From NCBI GenBank assembly GCA_965213905.1, contig CBDCAK010000001.1:1-64000 (forward strand): a DNA stretch of 64,000 bases. Reading direction: 5' to 3'. Under the pieces are notes generated by a model. The model did not search any database, was not told where the DNA came from, and worked only from the letters and a program-made list of their open reading frames with translations. Origin of the DNA: SIRX01 sp965213905 (GTDB lineage Bacteria; Actinomycetota; Rubrobacteria; Rubrobacterales; Rubrobacteraceae). Position numbers and translations under genes: made by a program. Positions 24,866-34,213 of this stretch are shown piece by piece. The stretch's first letter is position 1. The number at the start of each line of letters is the position of its first letter.

Positions 24866-26595
24866 CTAGCCGGCACGGCGACTCCGGCGTCCGGCCCGAA
24901 TAAACGCTCCAGAGGCCGGTACGGCCGGGGAAGCCGGAACTTCCTTACCAGATAGAGCCGCTCCAAGATCTGAGATCCCCTGAACGAGAAAGGAGAAGCC
25001 GCGGCGGTCATCCTGTTCGACCCGGCCTTCGAGTAGATATGCGGAGCATTGATGCAAGATATGCCCGAATCGTTCGTAAGTCGGACGGAAGATGGTCGTC
25101 TGGAGCAATCCGGACTCGTCCTCGATCATTAGAAAATATACGGGCCGGCCCGACTTTGTCGGGGGACGCTGCATGCACTCCAGGAGCCCCGCAACCTTTG
25201 TGATGGTGCCGTGCGGAAGATTCCATATCTCTTTGCTGGAGGCGACGCCGAGATCCCGGAGCGCAGCGCGGTGTTGGGCTAGAGGATGGCGGCGGACGTT
25301 CAGGCCCAGGCTCTTCCACTCCATCTGCTCGATACGGTCGGAAGATGTTGGCAGATAATCGGTGGGGTCCGCACCACCGGCCCTTAGTAAGACCTTCCAG
25401 TCTTCGTCTCTTGCGAGATACTCCCGGTAACTCGCCTCCATCACGTCTTCGGCCCCCGCGGCACCGGATAATTCCTCGTAGAGCCCAGGAATCTCTATGG
25501 TCCCAAGATCCTTCTTCCGGCGCCCCAGCTTTTTCGGCAACTTCTTCATTTCTGCGAGAGCCCGGGAACGCGCCCCGTTAGCCGGGTAGAGCCGGTCCAA
25601 GGAACCACCCTTGATAAGGTTCTCCAGTCCGTCTCGCTCTACATCGGTCTTGGCGTAGAGATCCGAGGTAGAATCGAATACCCCTTCTTCCCTCGACTCC
25701 AGAATGGATCTCAAAGCGTTCTGTGAGAGGTGTTTTGTGTACTTGAGTCCGACCCGCAGCGCCCGGCCGTCTTCCTCTACGGTAAATCCCTCCTCGGAGA
25801 GGTTTATGTGCGGGGGCAGTATCTCTATGCCCTCACGACGGGCCTCGTTGACCAGAACTCTTGGAGAATAGAAGCCCATTGGTTGGGCATTGAGTAGGCC
25901 CGCAAAGAACTCGGCCGGATAGTGGGCTTTCATGAAGGCCGAGGCATAGGAGATCTCCGCGAAAAACGCGGCGTGAGCCGCGGAGAACCCATAGCTTGCG
26001 AAGCCTTCGATCCAGCCGAAGATCTCTTTAGCGTACTCCGCCGAGACACCTTTCTTTACCGCCCGCCGGATGAACTCTTTTCGTATCCCGCCTAGCGCAC
26101 CCGGTCCTCTCAGGTTGGTCATCGCCCGACGCACCTCATCGCCTTCGGCTAGAGTGAACCCGGCGACCCTGTGGCAGACTTCGAGTACCTGTTCCTGGTA
26201 GACCATGACACCGTAGGTAGATCGTAGTACCTCATCGAGGAGGTGGGGGAGGGGAACGGAATACGGCTCTAGGCCGTGTCTCCTGCGCACGTAGGGGGTT
26301 ACCAGGTTACCCTTTACAGGGCCAGGACGGAACAACGAGATCTCCGCGACCAGGTTCCCGAACCTCCTCGGCTTCAGACGTCTTGAGAGGTGGAGCTGGC
26401 CGGGACTCTCTAGCTGGAACATCCCGGCGTTGTTACCGCTCCGAAGCAGGGTGTAAGTTTCCTTATCATTCGGAGGCAGGTTGTAAGGGTCAATCTTCTC
26501 TCCGGTCCTTTTTGAAGCAAGCTCTCCGGCCTCTGAAAGGGCGCTATGCATCCTGAGGCCGAGCAGGTCCAGCTTCGGCAACCCGATGTATTCGA
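24866..26595 (-). pseudogene. dnaE: DnaE-type DNA polymerase III alpha subunit, 3' part
   Basis: From about 26595 leftward the reverse strand reads IGLPKLDLLGLRMHSAL (catalytic palm), FQLESPGQL, FRPGPVKGN, YQEQVLEVCHRVAGF, GFSAAHAAFFAEISY and a C-terminal OB domain (ITKVAGLLECMQRPPTKSGRPVYFLMIED). This resembles error-prone DnaE2/ImuC more than replicative DnaE. The first about 430 residues, including PHP and part of the palm, are missing. Sequence upstream of the IGLPKL point is unrelated. The matching next-upstream piece is at 59724-59910. Confidence 0.8.
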
Positions 26596-26892
26596 TTATG
26601 TGGACAAAAAGCCGGGTGCTGGACTGGACGGTCATCCTTCGAAAGAGCGGCTTGTCCGCTTCTAACGAGACAGGCCGTTCTCTACTGTAGCCGTTACCGT
26701 ACCTGAGGAAAGAATACCGCTCCATAATAGGGAAAGGAGAGATCGTTGATGACTTGTTTAGGTCGCGGAAACGGTCTGCAAGACACGAACATTTGCTGTG
26801 GACAACCACTTGGCTGGATCCGTTTTCGTGTATCTAAATACGTCTCAGAAACTTAGTATGGAAATAGCCTGTGTTTCACGGATAATGAGAGG

Positions 26893-27460
26893 ATGGAAGT
26901 CGGCTACATCAGGGTGTCGAAGAAGGATCAGAACCCGGATCTGCAACGGCGGGATCTGCTTGCCGCCGGCTGCGAGGAGATCTTCGAGGAGAGAATCTCC
27001 AGCCGCAAGGAGATGAGACCCGAGCTGGAGCTGGCAATGGAGTTCTGCAGGGAGGGTGACCGACTGTCGGTATGGAAGCTCGACCGACTAGGACGTTCGA
27101 TCAAGGAACTCATAGAGTTAGTGAACGGTTTGCAGGAGCGGGGAGTAGAGTTTCGCTCTTTACGGGAGAGCCTCGATACGAAGACGCCGGGTGGCAAGTT
27201 AGTTTTTCACGTGTTTGCTTCCATTGCCGAGTTCGAACGCGACATTATCTGGGGGAGGACGATGGCTGGGCTAGAGGCTGCAAGGGCCAGGGGAAGGAAG
27301 GGGGGGCAGGAAGCCAATAATGGACAAGCGAAAGCTCGCGTTGGCTTCGAAACTCATGCGAGATCGGGAGACGCCGATCTCGGAAGTGTGTGAGGCGGTA
27401 GGAGTGTCGAGAGCTACGCTTTATCGCTATTTGAATCCCGATGGGACTCCGAAAGGCTAG
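26893..27460 (+). pseudogene. Serine recombinase (resolvase/invertase) with a G7 frameshift
   Basis: The first frame (ATG 26893) encodes the catalytic domain: VGYIRVSKKDQNPDLQ with the serine, KLDRLGRSIKEL, and EFERDIIWGRTMAGLEAAR. At a run of seven G (27300-27306) the frame is shifted: removing one G joins it to GRKPIMDKRKLALASKLM and the C-terminal helix-turn-helix (PISEVCEAVGVSRATLYRYL) that ends at TAG 27458. As read it is a domain without its DNA-binding end. The G run could be a switch or a sequencing error. Confidence 0.8.
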
Positions 27461-27542
27461 AGATTCGAGACGCTGCTACGTTGACTAGAACCCATCTGAG
27501 AGCCAAGGCCAGCTCTTGCCTCCGCCAGTTGCTAGTAAACCA

Positions 27543-27779
27543 CTAGGCCAAGACGTCTCCCCTTTCTCTGCCCAGCACATGATTATACATACTTGTTAGC
27601 GCATACGTACTGTGGTTGTACTCCTGAAGCGCGCCGTCAATATCCGTTTTGCTTCCCTTGTTCTTGAGTGAGCTATCTAGCTCCGCCTCTGCCCTCCTCC
27701 ACCTATCCACCTGCGTCTCCATCCTTTCTTTACTACATTGGGTATCGGTGATTACCCTGTTTTCTCGTATTAGAGCCAT
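27543..27779 (-). CDS. Small hypothetical protein
   Basis: 78 residues beginning MALIRENRVITDTQCSKERMETQVDRW, mostly helical and charged, no family recognised. No strong ribosome binding site is visible. It lies downstream of the coiled-coil protein on the same strand. Confidence 0.4.
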   Translation of the reverse strand: MALIRENRVITDTQCSKERMETQVDRWRRAEAELDSSLKNKGSKTDIDGALQEYNHSTYALTSMYNHVLGRERGDVLA

Positions 27780-27883
27780 AGAGCCGAAAAGTTAGCGTGT
27801 AGGCCCCCTACCCTACTGCGCCCGAAAGCGGGCATGTGCGCCCTGACTCAAGGTTCCGCACCTAGCCTTGTCAAGGTTCTCCT

Positions 27884-28258
27884 CTACTCTTCGGGTACTT
27901 CGAAGACCAACCAGGAGCCGCTAAGGCCCGAGCCGCCCACGTGAGTTCCCTTGCCAGGCATTATCCTGACGAGCCGATCCCCTTCATCGGCGAAGGTCTG
28001 GAGCGTTTCGGCAACCTCGTCGGTGTGTACGACGAAAACCAGCTTCTGCTTTTTGGTTACCTCTTCTACGGGCTCCCTTTGAGCTTCTTCCTCATTTATA
28101 GCGTCAGCCAGCATTTTTTCACGCTCGGCAGCCTCGGCCCACAGCATCTCTCTGTTTGCCTCGGCCTCCATCTTTCGGGTAGAGTCTTCTGTGCGCCAAT
28201 CTTCTATACGCTCCTCTATGCCGTGGATGATCCTCTCTAACCTGGACTGCTTCTGCAT
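27884..28258 (-). CDS. Hypothetical protein with N-terminal coiled coil
   Basis: The ATG at 28258 follows a strong AAAGGAGGGA. 124 residues: a charged coiled coil over residues 1-65 (SRLERIIHGIEERIEDWRTED, EAEANREMLWAEAAEREKM), then a small folded tail (KLVFVVHTDEVAETLQTFADEGDRL, GSGLSGSWLVFEVPEE). No family is recognised. It follows doxX on the same strand by 104 bp and may be co-transcribed. Confidence 0.6.
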   Translation of the reverse strand: MQKQSRLERIIHGIEERIEDWRTEDSTRKMEAEANREMLWAEAAEREKMLADAINEEEAQREPVEEVTKKQKLVFVVHTDEVAETLQTFADEGDRLVRIMPGKGTHVGGSGLSGSWLVFEVPEE

Positions 28259-28362
28259 CTTTACTCCCTCCTTTGCTCGGGCTGCTTTTCCTTACACCTC
28301 TTACACTTTCAATCGGCTCTTCTCACGTTGGCTCTGTACGTCGTTTCTCTATGCTCCTTTTG

Positions 28363-28950
28363 TCAAGCTGGAGACTGGCCTCGACTGGCCCGACGACGTT
28401 GGAACACGGTGCCAGCTTCTCCGGGAACCCCGATCATGGGCAGCGTCCAACGGTCGAGACCCCAGTAGCCCGCGACCCGCCAGGCCAGCGCCAGAAGGAC
28501 CGCCAAGATGAACATGAGCGGGTTGGCCCCAGCGGTCCCGGCGAAGATAAAGCTCGCGTTCATAAAGCCACCGAAGAACGCGGCGATGCCGGTAAAGAGG
28601 CCCAGAATCAGGGCGAGTCCGACCAGGATCTCCCCGAAGACCACCATGAATGAGAACAGCCCGGCGTTTGGGACCACGAAGTTCTCCAAGAACCCCGCGT
28701 ACCATCCGGTCACCTGCGGATGCTCGCCGGCGGTCTGTGCCATAGCTCCCTGGGCGAAGCCGGCTACCGCGGCACCCCGCTCGCTGCCGAGCCAGGCGGG
28801 GTCGGTTAGCTTGCCCCACCCGGCCACGAGCCAGAGGAAACCCAGGTAAACCCGAATGACCAGCCACACCGGCGCCATTCGTGTGTCTGCGAACAGGAAG
28901 CGGGTGATGTTCGGCTCGGGGATCTGGCCCTCTCGCGTATTGGTTGCCAT
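28363..28950 (-). CDS. DoxX family membrane protein
   Basis: 195 residues with four transmembrane helices; the first (PVWLVIRVYLGFLWLVAGWGKL) bears the DoxX pattern and a later one FGEILVGLALILGLFTGIAA. DoxX/DoxD proteins act in the membrane in sulfur or quinone-linked redox chemistry and oxidative stress complexes. The ATG at 28950 follows GGAGG. A TGxxxA-N16-TxxTCA box lies 68 bp upstream, placing it in the putative PAS-LuxR regulon. Confidence 0.8.
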   Translation of the reverse strand: MATNTREGQIPEPNITRFLFADTRMAPVWLVIRVYLGFLWLVAGWGKLTDPAWLGSERGAAVAGFAQGAMAQTAGEHPQVTGWYAGFLENFVVPNAGLFSFMVVFGEILVGLALILGLFTGIAAFFGGFMNASFIFAGTAGANPLMFILAVLLALAWRVAGYWGLDRWTLPMIGVPGEAGTVFQRRRASRGQSPA

Positions 28951-29012
28951 GATCTCTACCTCCTTCGGTAGCCCTGTTTGCTCAATCTGAATGTATCCGA
29001 GGAGCCTTTAGA

Positions 29013-29057
29013 TGACCTGATTAGGTTGGGTCATTTGCATAGTCAGAATTGACTAAA
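29013..29057 (-). promoter_or_regulatory. TGSTCA-type box upstream of doxX (site E)
   Basis: Read on the reverse strand, TTTAGTCAATTCTGACTA is followed after 16 bp by TAATCAGG. The first half matches the usp sites (TTTAGTCAATCCTGGTCA) at most positions and the 22-bp period is kept. It is the least conserved copy. Confidence 0.5.
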
Positions 29058-29127
29058 TATGGTGAGATCAGGTTGTTGACGATACATCGCCAGAAAATAA
29101 GGAGTTCGAGTTAAAGGAGGCTTTGAC

Positions 29128-30004
29128 ATGGAAGAACACGGCAGCTAGGAGCTGTATACCCTCCGCAACGACCTCCCGATCTGGGAGCGGGTCTTTACCG
29201 TAAACTTTTTCGTCCTGGTAAGTGCCAAAGAGGATAAGGGTGGCTACGATATAGCCGGAGATGGCTTCGTGAATGGACCCGGCGTCTACGATATGAAGGG
29301 CGGGCTGGTGCAGATGGTCTTCGCCCTGAAGGGGCTAGCGGCGCTAGGGCTAGAGCGATCTGTAACGCCAGTGGTCTTCATAAACTCGAACAAAGAGATG
29401 GGCAGCCGGGAGTCGAAGCGTTACATTCGCTGTCTGGCCCGCATCGCCGAGCGGGCTTTTGTTCTGGAGCCTTCGTTGGAACCGGAGGGAAAGCTCAAGA
29501 CGGTCCGTAAAGGCGTGGGGCGTTACTCGGTGGCGGGGACGGCGCACGCGGGCCTCGGTCCGGAAGGAGGAGCAAGTGTAATTCTGGAGCTTTCCTACCT
29601 CGTATAGGCCCTCTTCGCCCTGGGAGATCCCGAACGCGGAACGAGCGTGAACGTGGGCACGATGGACGGTGGCCTGACCCCGAATGTGGTCGCCCCGAGA
29701 GCCTCAAGCCCATAACATCGGGCGTCTTTTTCAAGGTTAAGGGTGGTATGAGACGTCCGCCGCTGGAGCGGACTCCGCGGAGCCGCCGTCTCTGGGTCGG
29801 GGCGCGGAAGCTTGGTAATGACCTCGGCATCAAGTTCGAAGAAGGAATCGCGGGTGGCAGCTTCGACGGCAATACCACGAGCCTTTTTACCGCGACTTTA
29901 GATGGTCTTGGGGCGTTCCGGTCGTCAAGATAGGGAGCACATGGATCGTCGATTCGCACGGCAGCTTGAGCTTCGACTTCATGGCGGGCAACTCAAGAGA
30001 GTGA
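29128..30004 (+). pseudogene. M20 family metallopeptidase, decayed
   Basis: After AAAGGAGG and ATG 29128 the frame hits TAG within seven codons. Recognisable pieces follow in several frames: GPGVYDMKGGLVQMVFALKGL with metal ligands D and the downstream E in INSNKEMGSRE, AHAGLGPEGGASVILELSYL, VGTMDGGLTPNVVAPR and GGSFDGNTTSLFTATLDGLG. These are the order and motifs of CPG2-like M20 peptidases. Multiple stops and shifts make it dead. Confidence 0.8.
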
Positions 30005-30090
30005 ATGTTCCACTGCCATAACCTCTACCATCTGGATACCTGCATGGGCCGGGTAGTCTCCTACGCAGCTTAGCGGGACTACCGAGTCTT

Positions 30091-30132
30091 TTTAGTCAAT
30101 CCTGGTCATGTAAATAGTCTGTTCTGCTCAGG
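30091..30132 (+). promoter_or_regulatory. TGGTCA-N16-TGCTCA box (site A)
   Basis: TTTAGTCAATCCTGGTCA with the second half TGCTCAGG starting exactly 22 bp after the first TGGTCA. It lies about 62-70 bp before the start of the tandem usp gene. Half-sites are direct repeats, not inverted. Confidence 0.6.
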
Positions 30133-30193
30133 AGAAACTGGTGCTTCGACGGTAGAGTAATTTCAGTAAAGGCGGTATTGAGAGGAGCGCGGG

Positions 30194-31089
30194 GTGAGCA
30201 TGTTTCCAACGAAGATACTACTGGCCGTAGATGGCTCGGAGGAGGCTGAAAGAGCAGCGCAGGCGGGTGTCAGGCTGTCGGAGAAGACGGGGTCCGAGTT
30301 ACATGTTATCTACGTTGGGCCGCTGCCCACCACAATGTATGTTCCCGAATCTCTGGACTACATGCACGATATGGCGGAGCGTGCGGGGCGTCGTACTCTA
30401 GGCGAGCAATTGCAGAAAATAAAGGCGTTGGGCGGTGAAGTTACGGAGGAACACCTTGTGATAGGGCGTCCCGACGCACAGATCGTAAGGGTTAGTGTGA
30501 GGATATCGGCGCCGGCGTTCTGGTTGTTGGAAGCCGGGGTATCGGCTTTATGCGGCGCACCTTGTTAGGTAGCGTCTCCGAGTCTACGGTCCACCACGCT
30601 CACTGCCCGGTTTTAGTGGTTCGGCCCCGCGAAGATGACGAGAGCTTGCTGGGAAAAAGAATCCTCGTGGCAACCGATGACTCGGAAGAGGCCCGGATGG
30701 CGGTCGAAGCCGCCGTCGATCTGGCCGCGGCCACAGGGGCGGAGCTACACCTCGTCCACGCCCTGACGGTAGACCCACCCATGCCCTACCCCTACCCCTA
30801 CGCCAAAGAGCGATGGGAGGAAAGCCTGGAGAAGGCAAAGAAGAAAGCCCAGACTTTCGTCGAAGAACAAGCCGAAAAGTTAAAGGCCTAGACAGGAATT
30901 GCGGTCCAGGGCCATCTGAAGTTCGGTTTGCCCGGACACGAGATCGTGGAACTCGGTGAAGAATTGGATGTCGGGCTCGTAATCGTAGGTAGCCGCGGCC
31001 TCGGCAGAATACGCCGGGCCCAGATGGGGAGCGTTTCGGATGCCGTATTGCGGCACTCTCACTCTCCAGTCATGGTGGTGAGACAGTAG
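30194..31089 (+). pseudogene. Tandem universal stress protein, broken
   Basis: Two Usp domains. The first (FPTKILLAVDGSEEAERAA) is shifted at about 30490: an extra GT (AGTGTGAGG for expected AGTGAGG) moves the C-terminal part (MRRTLLGSVSESTVHHAHCPVLVV) to another frame. The second domain (KRILVATDDSEEARMAV) meets an in-frame TAG at 30889-30891 after EKLKA, then continues to GSRGLGRIRRAQMGSVSDAVLRHSHSPVMVV and stops at 31087. Site A precedes it. Usp proteins bind ATP and act in stress survival. Confidence 0.8.
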
Positions 31090-31121
31090 CTTTTGCGAAA
31101 GCGACTAGCTGCGTACAAAAA

Positions 31122-31149
31122 AGCCCCGGTGGACCTTCCACCGGGGCTC
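31122..31149 (-). terminator. Terminator between usp and hsp20
   Basis: A perfect 12-bp stem (AGCCCCGGTGGA with its complement) around a 4-base loop, flanked by six A on the left, which is a T run for the reverse-strand hsp20 gene. It can serve both convergent genes. Confidence 0.85.
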
Positions 31150-31180
31150 ACTTCTCTCCCGTCGTCGGTTTCTTTGTCGG

Positions 31181-31621
31181 CTACTCCTCTATCTCGATGC
31201 GCCTGGGTTGCGCTTCTATCTCTGAGGCGCCGCCTTCGACGATTACCTCCAGGACGCCTTCTTTAAAGCTCGCTTTTATGTCGTTCTCGTCCACGCCCTG
31301 GGGAAGGGTCATGCTCCGGCGGAACGAGCCGTAGCGGCGCTCGCGGAGCAAGTATTTGGAGTCTTTGTTCTCCTCTTCGCGCTCCTCTCCGTGTTCGCCA
31401 GATATAGTCAAGACTCCGTCGTGGAACGAGATGTCCATGTCTTCGCGCTTCATGCCGGGAAGCTCGGCCTTGATGACCAGGTTCCCGTTCTCGGCAACCG
31501 CGTCTACCGCCGGCGCCCACTCGGTAGGCTCCGCGTGCCGCGGTAGCCGCCCGAACGCCACGCCCATCATACGGTCTATCTCGCTCTGTAAGTCATGGAA
31601 CCCGCGGAACGGACTGAGCAT
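31181..31621 (-). CDS. Hsp20/alpha-crystallin family small heat shock protein
   Basis: 146 residues. The alpha-crystallin domain spans residues 40-135: EWAPAVDAVAENGNLVIKAELPG, DISFHDGVLTISGEH, SFRRSMTLPQGVDENDIKASFKEGVLEVIV, with the A-x-x-x-G-V-L signature and a C-terminal basic-acidic tail. It is an ATP-independent holdase against protein aggregation. It is divergent from the PAS-LuxR regulator. In mycobacteria the equivalent (Acr) belongs to the dormancy regulon; here no TGSTCA box is visible upstream. Confidence 0.9.
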   Translation of the reverse strand: MLSPFRGFHDLQSEIDRMMGVAFGRLPRHAEPTEWAPAVDAVAENGNLVIKAELPGMKREDMDISFHDGVLTISGEHGEEREEENKDSKYLLRERRYGSFRRSMTLPQGVDENDIKASFKEGVLEVIVEGGASEIEAQPRRIEIEE

Positions 31622-31805
31622 CTCAACCTAACTCCTTTGTAGGTTTCGGACACGTTCACACGCTCTCGCCTCAGCCTCCTCAAAAACCACCTCCTCTCTG
31701 TAGCTTCCCTACATAGCTTCCAAATCGGATGAAGGCTGTTGTTTCTGGAGGGGGGAATGAAGCTCCGGCCCTCATCTAAAAGTAATTGTCGATCCGGGTG
31801 ACGAA

Positions 31806-31829
31806 AAGTACATGACAAAGTACATGACA
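31806..31829. repeat. Tandem 12-bp repeat upstream of the PAS-LuxR gene
   Basis: AAGTACATGACA occurs twice in direct succession, 132 bp before the regulator start and 185 bp before hsp20. It could be an operator for either divergent gene. Confidence 0.5.
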
Positions 31830-31960
31830 AATTTAGATCAGTTACGGGGCGAAAGTTGACCATAAGGGAAGGATATCGTCTGATATGTATTGTACGTTCC
31901 GGGTTGGCTACTATAGAATCTATGACTCATAAAGTAAAGTATAATAAGGAGGTTCGGCCG

Positions 31961-32626
31961 ATGGAGACGGTGCAACTCCCGCAGACGGTTCAGAAGATTA
32001 TCGAGTCTCGTACGGGGGATGCTGTCTTCGTCGTGGCTCCTGACTATCACATCGCTTACTGGGATTCCCGGGCCGAATTCTTTACCGGCATCAAGGCCGA
32101 AGATGCAGTCGGCAAGCCTTGTTATGACGTGGTCCTCGGGGAGCGGGAGGGCGGTGAGCGGTTTTGTAGCTGGGGATGCTCGGTGATGCGCATGAGCCAG
32201 GAGGGACGTCCTGTAACGAGCTACGACATGCAGGTGCATTCTCCTACTGGTGGTAAACGGTGGGTGAACGTGAGTACCCTGAGCCTCGACGCCGGGGACG
32301 GGACCTACCTCGTGCATCTGATGCGAGATTCTCAGTCGACGCATGAGACACTGGACATGGCGCGAAACCTGATCCAGCTAAGCAAAAAGAGCGACAGGAA
32401 CGCCCCAACCCTCACGAAACGTCGGGATCTTCCGGTGCTGACAGCGCGCCAGTTGGAGATACTCAACTACCTCTCAGAGGGCAAATCGGTCAAAGAGATC
32501 AGGGCCGAGCTTCACCTCTCTGAAGCGACGGTGCGCAACCATATCCGCTCCGTTCTGCAGGCTCTGGGCGCCCACTCCCAGTTGGAGGCCCTGGCCCGCG
32601 CCCGTGAGCTTGGTATCCTGAGCTAA
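31961..32626 (+). CDS. PAS domain LuxR-type transcriptional regulator
   Basis: The ATG at 31961 is preceded by AAGGAGG, and TATAAT lies at 31940. 221 residues. The PAS domain covers residues 10-125 (TGDAVFVVAPDYHIAYWD) and holds three cysteines (54, 69, 73; PCYDV and FCSWGC), a pattern seen in PAS sensors that may bind metal, heme or respond to redox. Residues 157-219 are a LuxR helix-turn-helix (LPVLTARQLEILNYLSEGKS, LSEATVRNHIRSVLQ). It probably controls the surrounding usp genes. A decayed paralogue is at 50690-50931. Confidence 0.85.
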   Translation: METVQLPQTVQKIIESRTGDAVFVVAPDYHIAYWDSRAEFFTGIKAEDAVGKPCYDVVLGEREGGERFCSWGCSVMRMSQEGRPVTSYDMQVHSPTGGKRWVNVSTLSLDAGDGTYLVHLMRDSQSTHETLDMARNLIQLSKKSDRNAPTLTKRRDLPVLTARQLEILNYLSEGKSVKEIRAELHLSEATVRNHIRSVLQALGAHSQLEALARARELGILS

Positions 32627-32673
32627 AGAGTAGGCCGACGACCCTGGCTTCTCTAACCTCCTCATAAGCGGGA

Positions 32674-32713
32674 TTTAGTCAATCCTGCTCATCAAATTAG
32701 GCTGTACTGCTCA
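32674..32713 (+). promoter_or_regulatory. TGCTCA-N16-TGCTCA box (site B)
   Basis: TTTAGTCAATCCTGCTCA, second half TGCTCA 22 bp later, 77 bp upstream of the usp start at 32791. It shares 16 of 18 leading positions with site A. Confidence 0.6.
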
Positions 32714-32790
32714 TTTCTCCCATCCTTCTCTCCGATATTCTCAAACTGCGTGGCTAGAGTGAAGTACTGCTTTATTAAAAGCGAGGTCGT

Positions 32791-33327
32791 ATGAGCGAAC
32801 ATAGTGCGACGGACGTTCGTCCCGACGAGAAAGTGAGAAGCGGAGGATCTCCAACCAGGATACTGTTGACCACGGACGGCTCCAAGGGCTCGGAGTTGGC
32901 CGCAGGTACGGCGGCGGAACTTTCGCGGAAGTTTGGTTCCAGCTTGTACCTGGCGCACATCATGCCGGTGTCCAGCTTCCACTCAAGCTTCGGGCCGGAT
33001 GATGGTCCGGGAGATGGTGACACCCTCACGATCTACGGGGAAGACGCCAATCACGCCAGGGATCTGCTGGACAGACAAACCAGGCGGCTCGAAGACGAGG
33101 GCGTAGCCGTCGAAAAAGCACACCACGTGGCCGGAGAACCAGATGTCGAGGTCGTGGCATTGGCTGAGAAGGTAGGGGCTGATCTCGTAGTCGTGGGGAG
33201 CCGCGGGGCTGGAGCTTTCAAGCGAGCTCCCATGGGCGGCGTGTCGGAGAGCATCGTCCGCCACGCACACTGTCCGGTTTTGGTGGTACGCGAACAGGAG
33301 TCTAAAGGTGATGGGAGACAAGCATAG
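32791..33327 (+). CDS. Universal stress protein
   Basis: 178 residues, one Usp domain with a longer N-terminus. Segments: TRILLTTDGSKGSELAAGTAAELS, a middle helix (HARDLLDRQTRRLEDEG), VGADLVVVGSRGAGAFKRAPMGGVSESIVRHAHCPVLVV. The ATP-binding loop G-2x-G-9x-G(S/T) is present. It would bind ATP in the cytoplasm. Site B precedes it; the PEP-synthase-like gene overlaps its end by 17 bp. Confidence 0.9.
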   Translation: MSEHSATDVRPDEKVRSGGSPTRILLTTDGSKGSELAAGTAAELSRKFGSSLYLAHIMPVSSFHSSFGPDDGPGDGDTLTIYGEDANHARDLLDRQTRRLEDEGVAVEKAHHVAGEPDVEVVALAEKVGADLVVVGSRGAGAFKRAPMGGVSESIVRHAHCPVLVVREQESKGDGRQA

Positions 33328-33883
33328 AAACGATTGGTCTGAGAGCTACGCGGATGGAGACGAGTTCGGCGAATCCACCCGTCGGATCATGAACACCGCG
33401 CTCGTACAGTGTTTGGGAGAAGCCGACTACGGCGAAGAAGCCGGACGTATAGGGTTTCTGAACCTCGTGGCGGGCTCCGGTGCTTCGGTGCCGAAAGGGG
33501 TGGTGCTCACCCACGAGTTCCATCGCAGGTTCCTCGTCACTGGCGGGCTCGGCGGGGCTATCCGAGATGCCGGCGGCGTCCGCAGAGACGTCCGCCGACG
33601 GGTACGGGCGTTACGCCGCAAGTACGGGCGGCTTCCGGTGGAGGGTGAGTTGAACCGAATGATCTGTGAGGCTATCATCGGTTTGGGAGCCCGGACGGTG
33701 GTCGTCATCTCCGAGGATGTTACCCGGTCCGGGCTAAGGACCATTCCCGAGGTCCGGGAAGCTGTGCGTAAATCCTGGCTCTCAGTAGGTGGATTGAAGT
33801 GGCAGATCGAAGCCGCGGAACGTGGAGAGGAAATACCCACCTGGCCGGTCCTCATCCAGCGGGAAGCCCACTATGACCAGTGA
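33311..33883 (+). CDS. PEP/pyruvate-binding domain protein (PPDK/PpsA N-terminal part)
   Basis: 190 residues from ATG 33311 (GTG 33308 possible), overlapping the end of the usp gene. GFLNLVAGSGASVPKGVVLTHEF is the start motif of pyruvate phosphate dikinase/PEP synthase nucleotide-binding domains, followed by GLGARTVVVISEDVTRSGL and WPVLIQRE. Full enzymes are about 750-900 residues, so only the first part is here. It may be truncated, since the DNA directly after it is a usp remnant, or a stand-alone domain. Confidence 0.65.
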   Translation: MGDKHRNDWSESYADGDEFGESTRRIMNTALVQCLGEADYGEEAGRIGFLNLVAGSGASVPKGVVLTHEFHRRFLVTGGLGGAIRDAGGVRRDVRRRVRALRRKYGRLPVEGELNRMICEAIIGLGARTVVVISEDVTRSGLRTIPEVREAVRKSWLSVGGLKWQIEAAERGEEIPTWPVLIQREAHYDQ

Positions 33884-33895
33884 GTAGGAATGTTA

Positions 33896-34034
33896 ACTCC
33901 TGATTGTCGGGAGCCGAGGACTCAACACCACGAAACGGGCGCTGCTCGGAAGTGTTTATAGCAACATTTTGAGAGCGTTCGAAGGCCCGGCCCTGGTGGT
34001 TCCTCCATCAGACCATCGAGAGGACGCACTGTAG
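33896..34034 (+). pseudogene. Universal stress protein, C-terminal scrap
   Basis: The frame reads LIVGSRGLNTTKRALLGSVYSNILRAFEGPALVV and stops at TAG 34032-34034. This is the last third of a Usp domain with no start. It suggests a deletion that fused the PEP-binding gene region to a lost usp gene. Confidence 0.8.
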
Positions 34035-34090
34035 CCCGAGGTCCGGCAGTGACCTGATTTAACCTTCCAGCCATTCGGTCTGTAAGGCTA

Positions 34091-34132
34091 TGTAGCCAAT
34101 ACTGGTCAGATAATTAGCTCAATCTGCTCAGG
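34091..34132 (+). promoter_or_regulatory. TGGTCA-N16-TGCTCA box (site C)
   Basis: GTAGCCAATACTGGTCA with TGCTCAGG 22 bp after TGGTCA, 84 bp upstream of the ATG at 34214. It heads the intact three-gene usp cluster. Confidence 0.6.
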
Positions 34133-34213
34133 AAAAACCTCTCACACGGCTTTACGGTCAGGTTAGTGAACGAACTGGCTCGTGGTCGAAGACACATAGA
34201 GGCAGGTGGCTTG

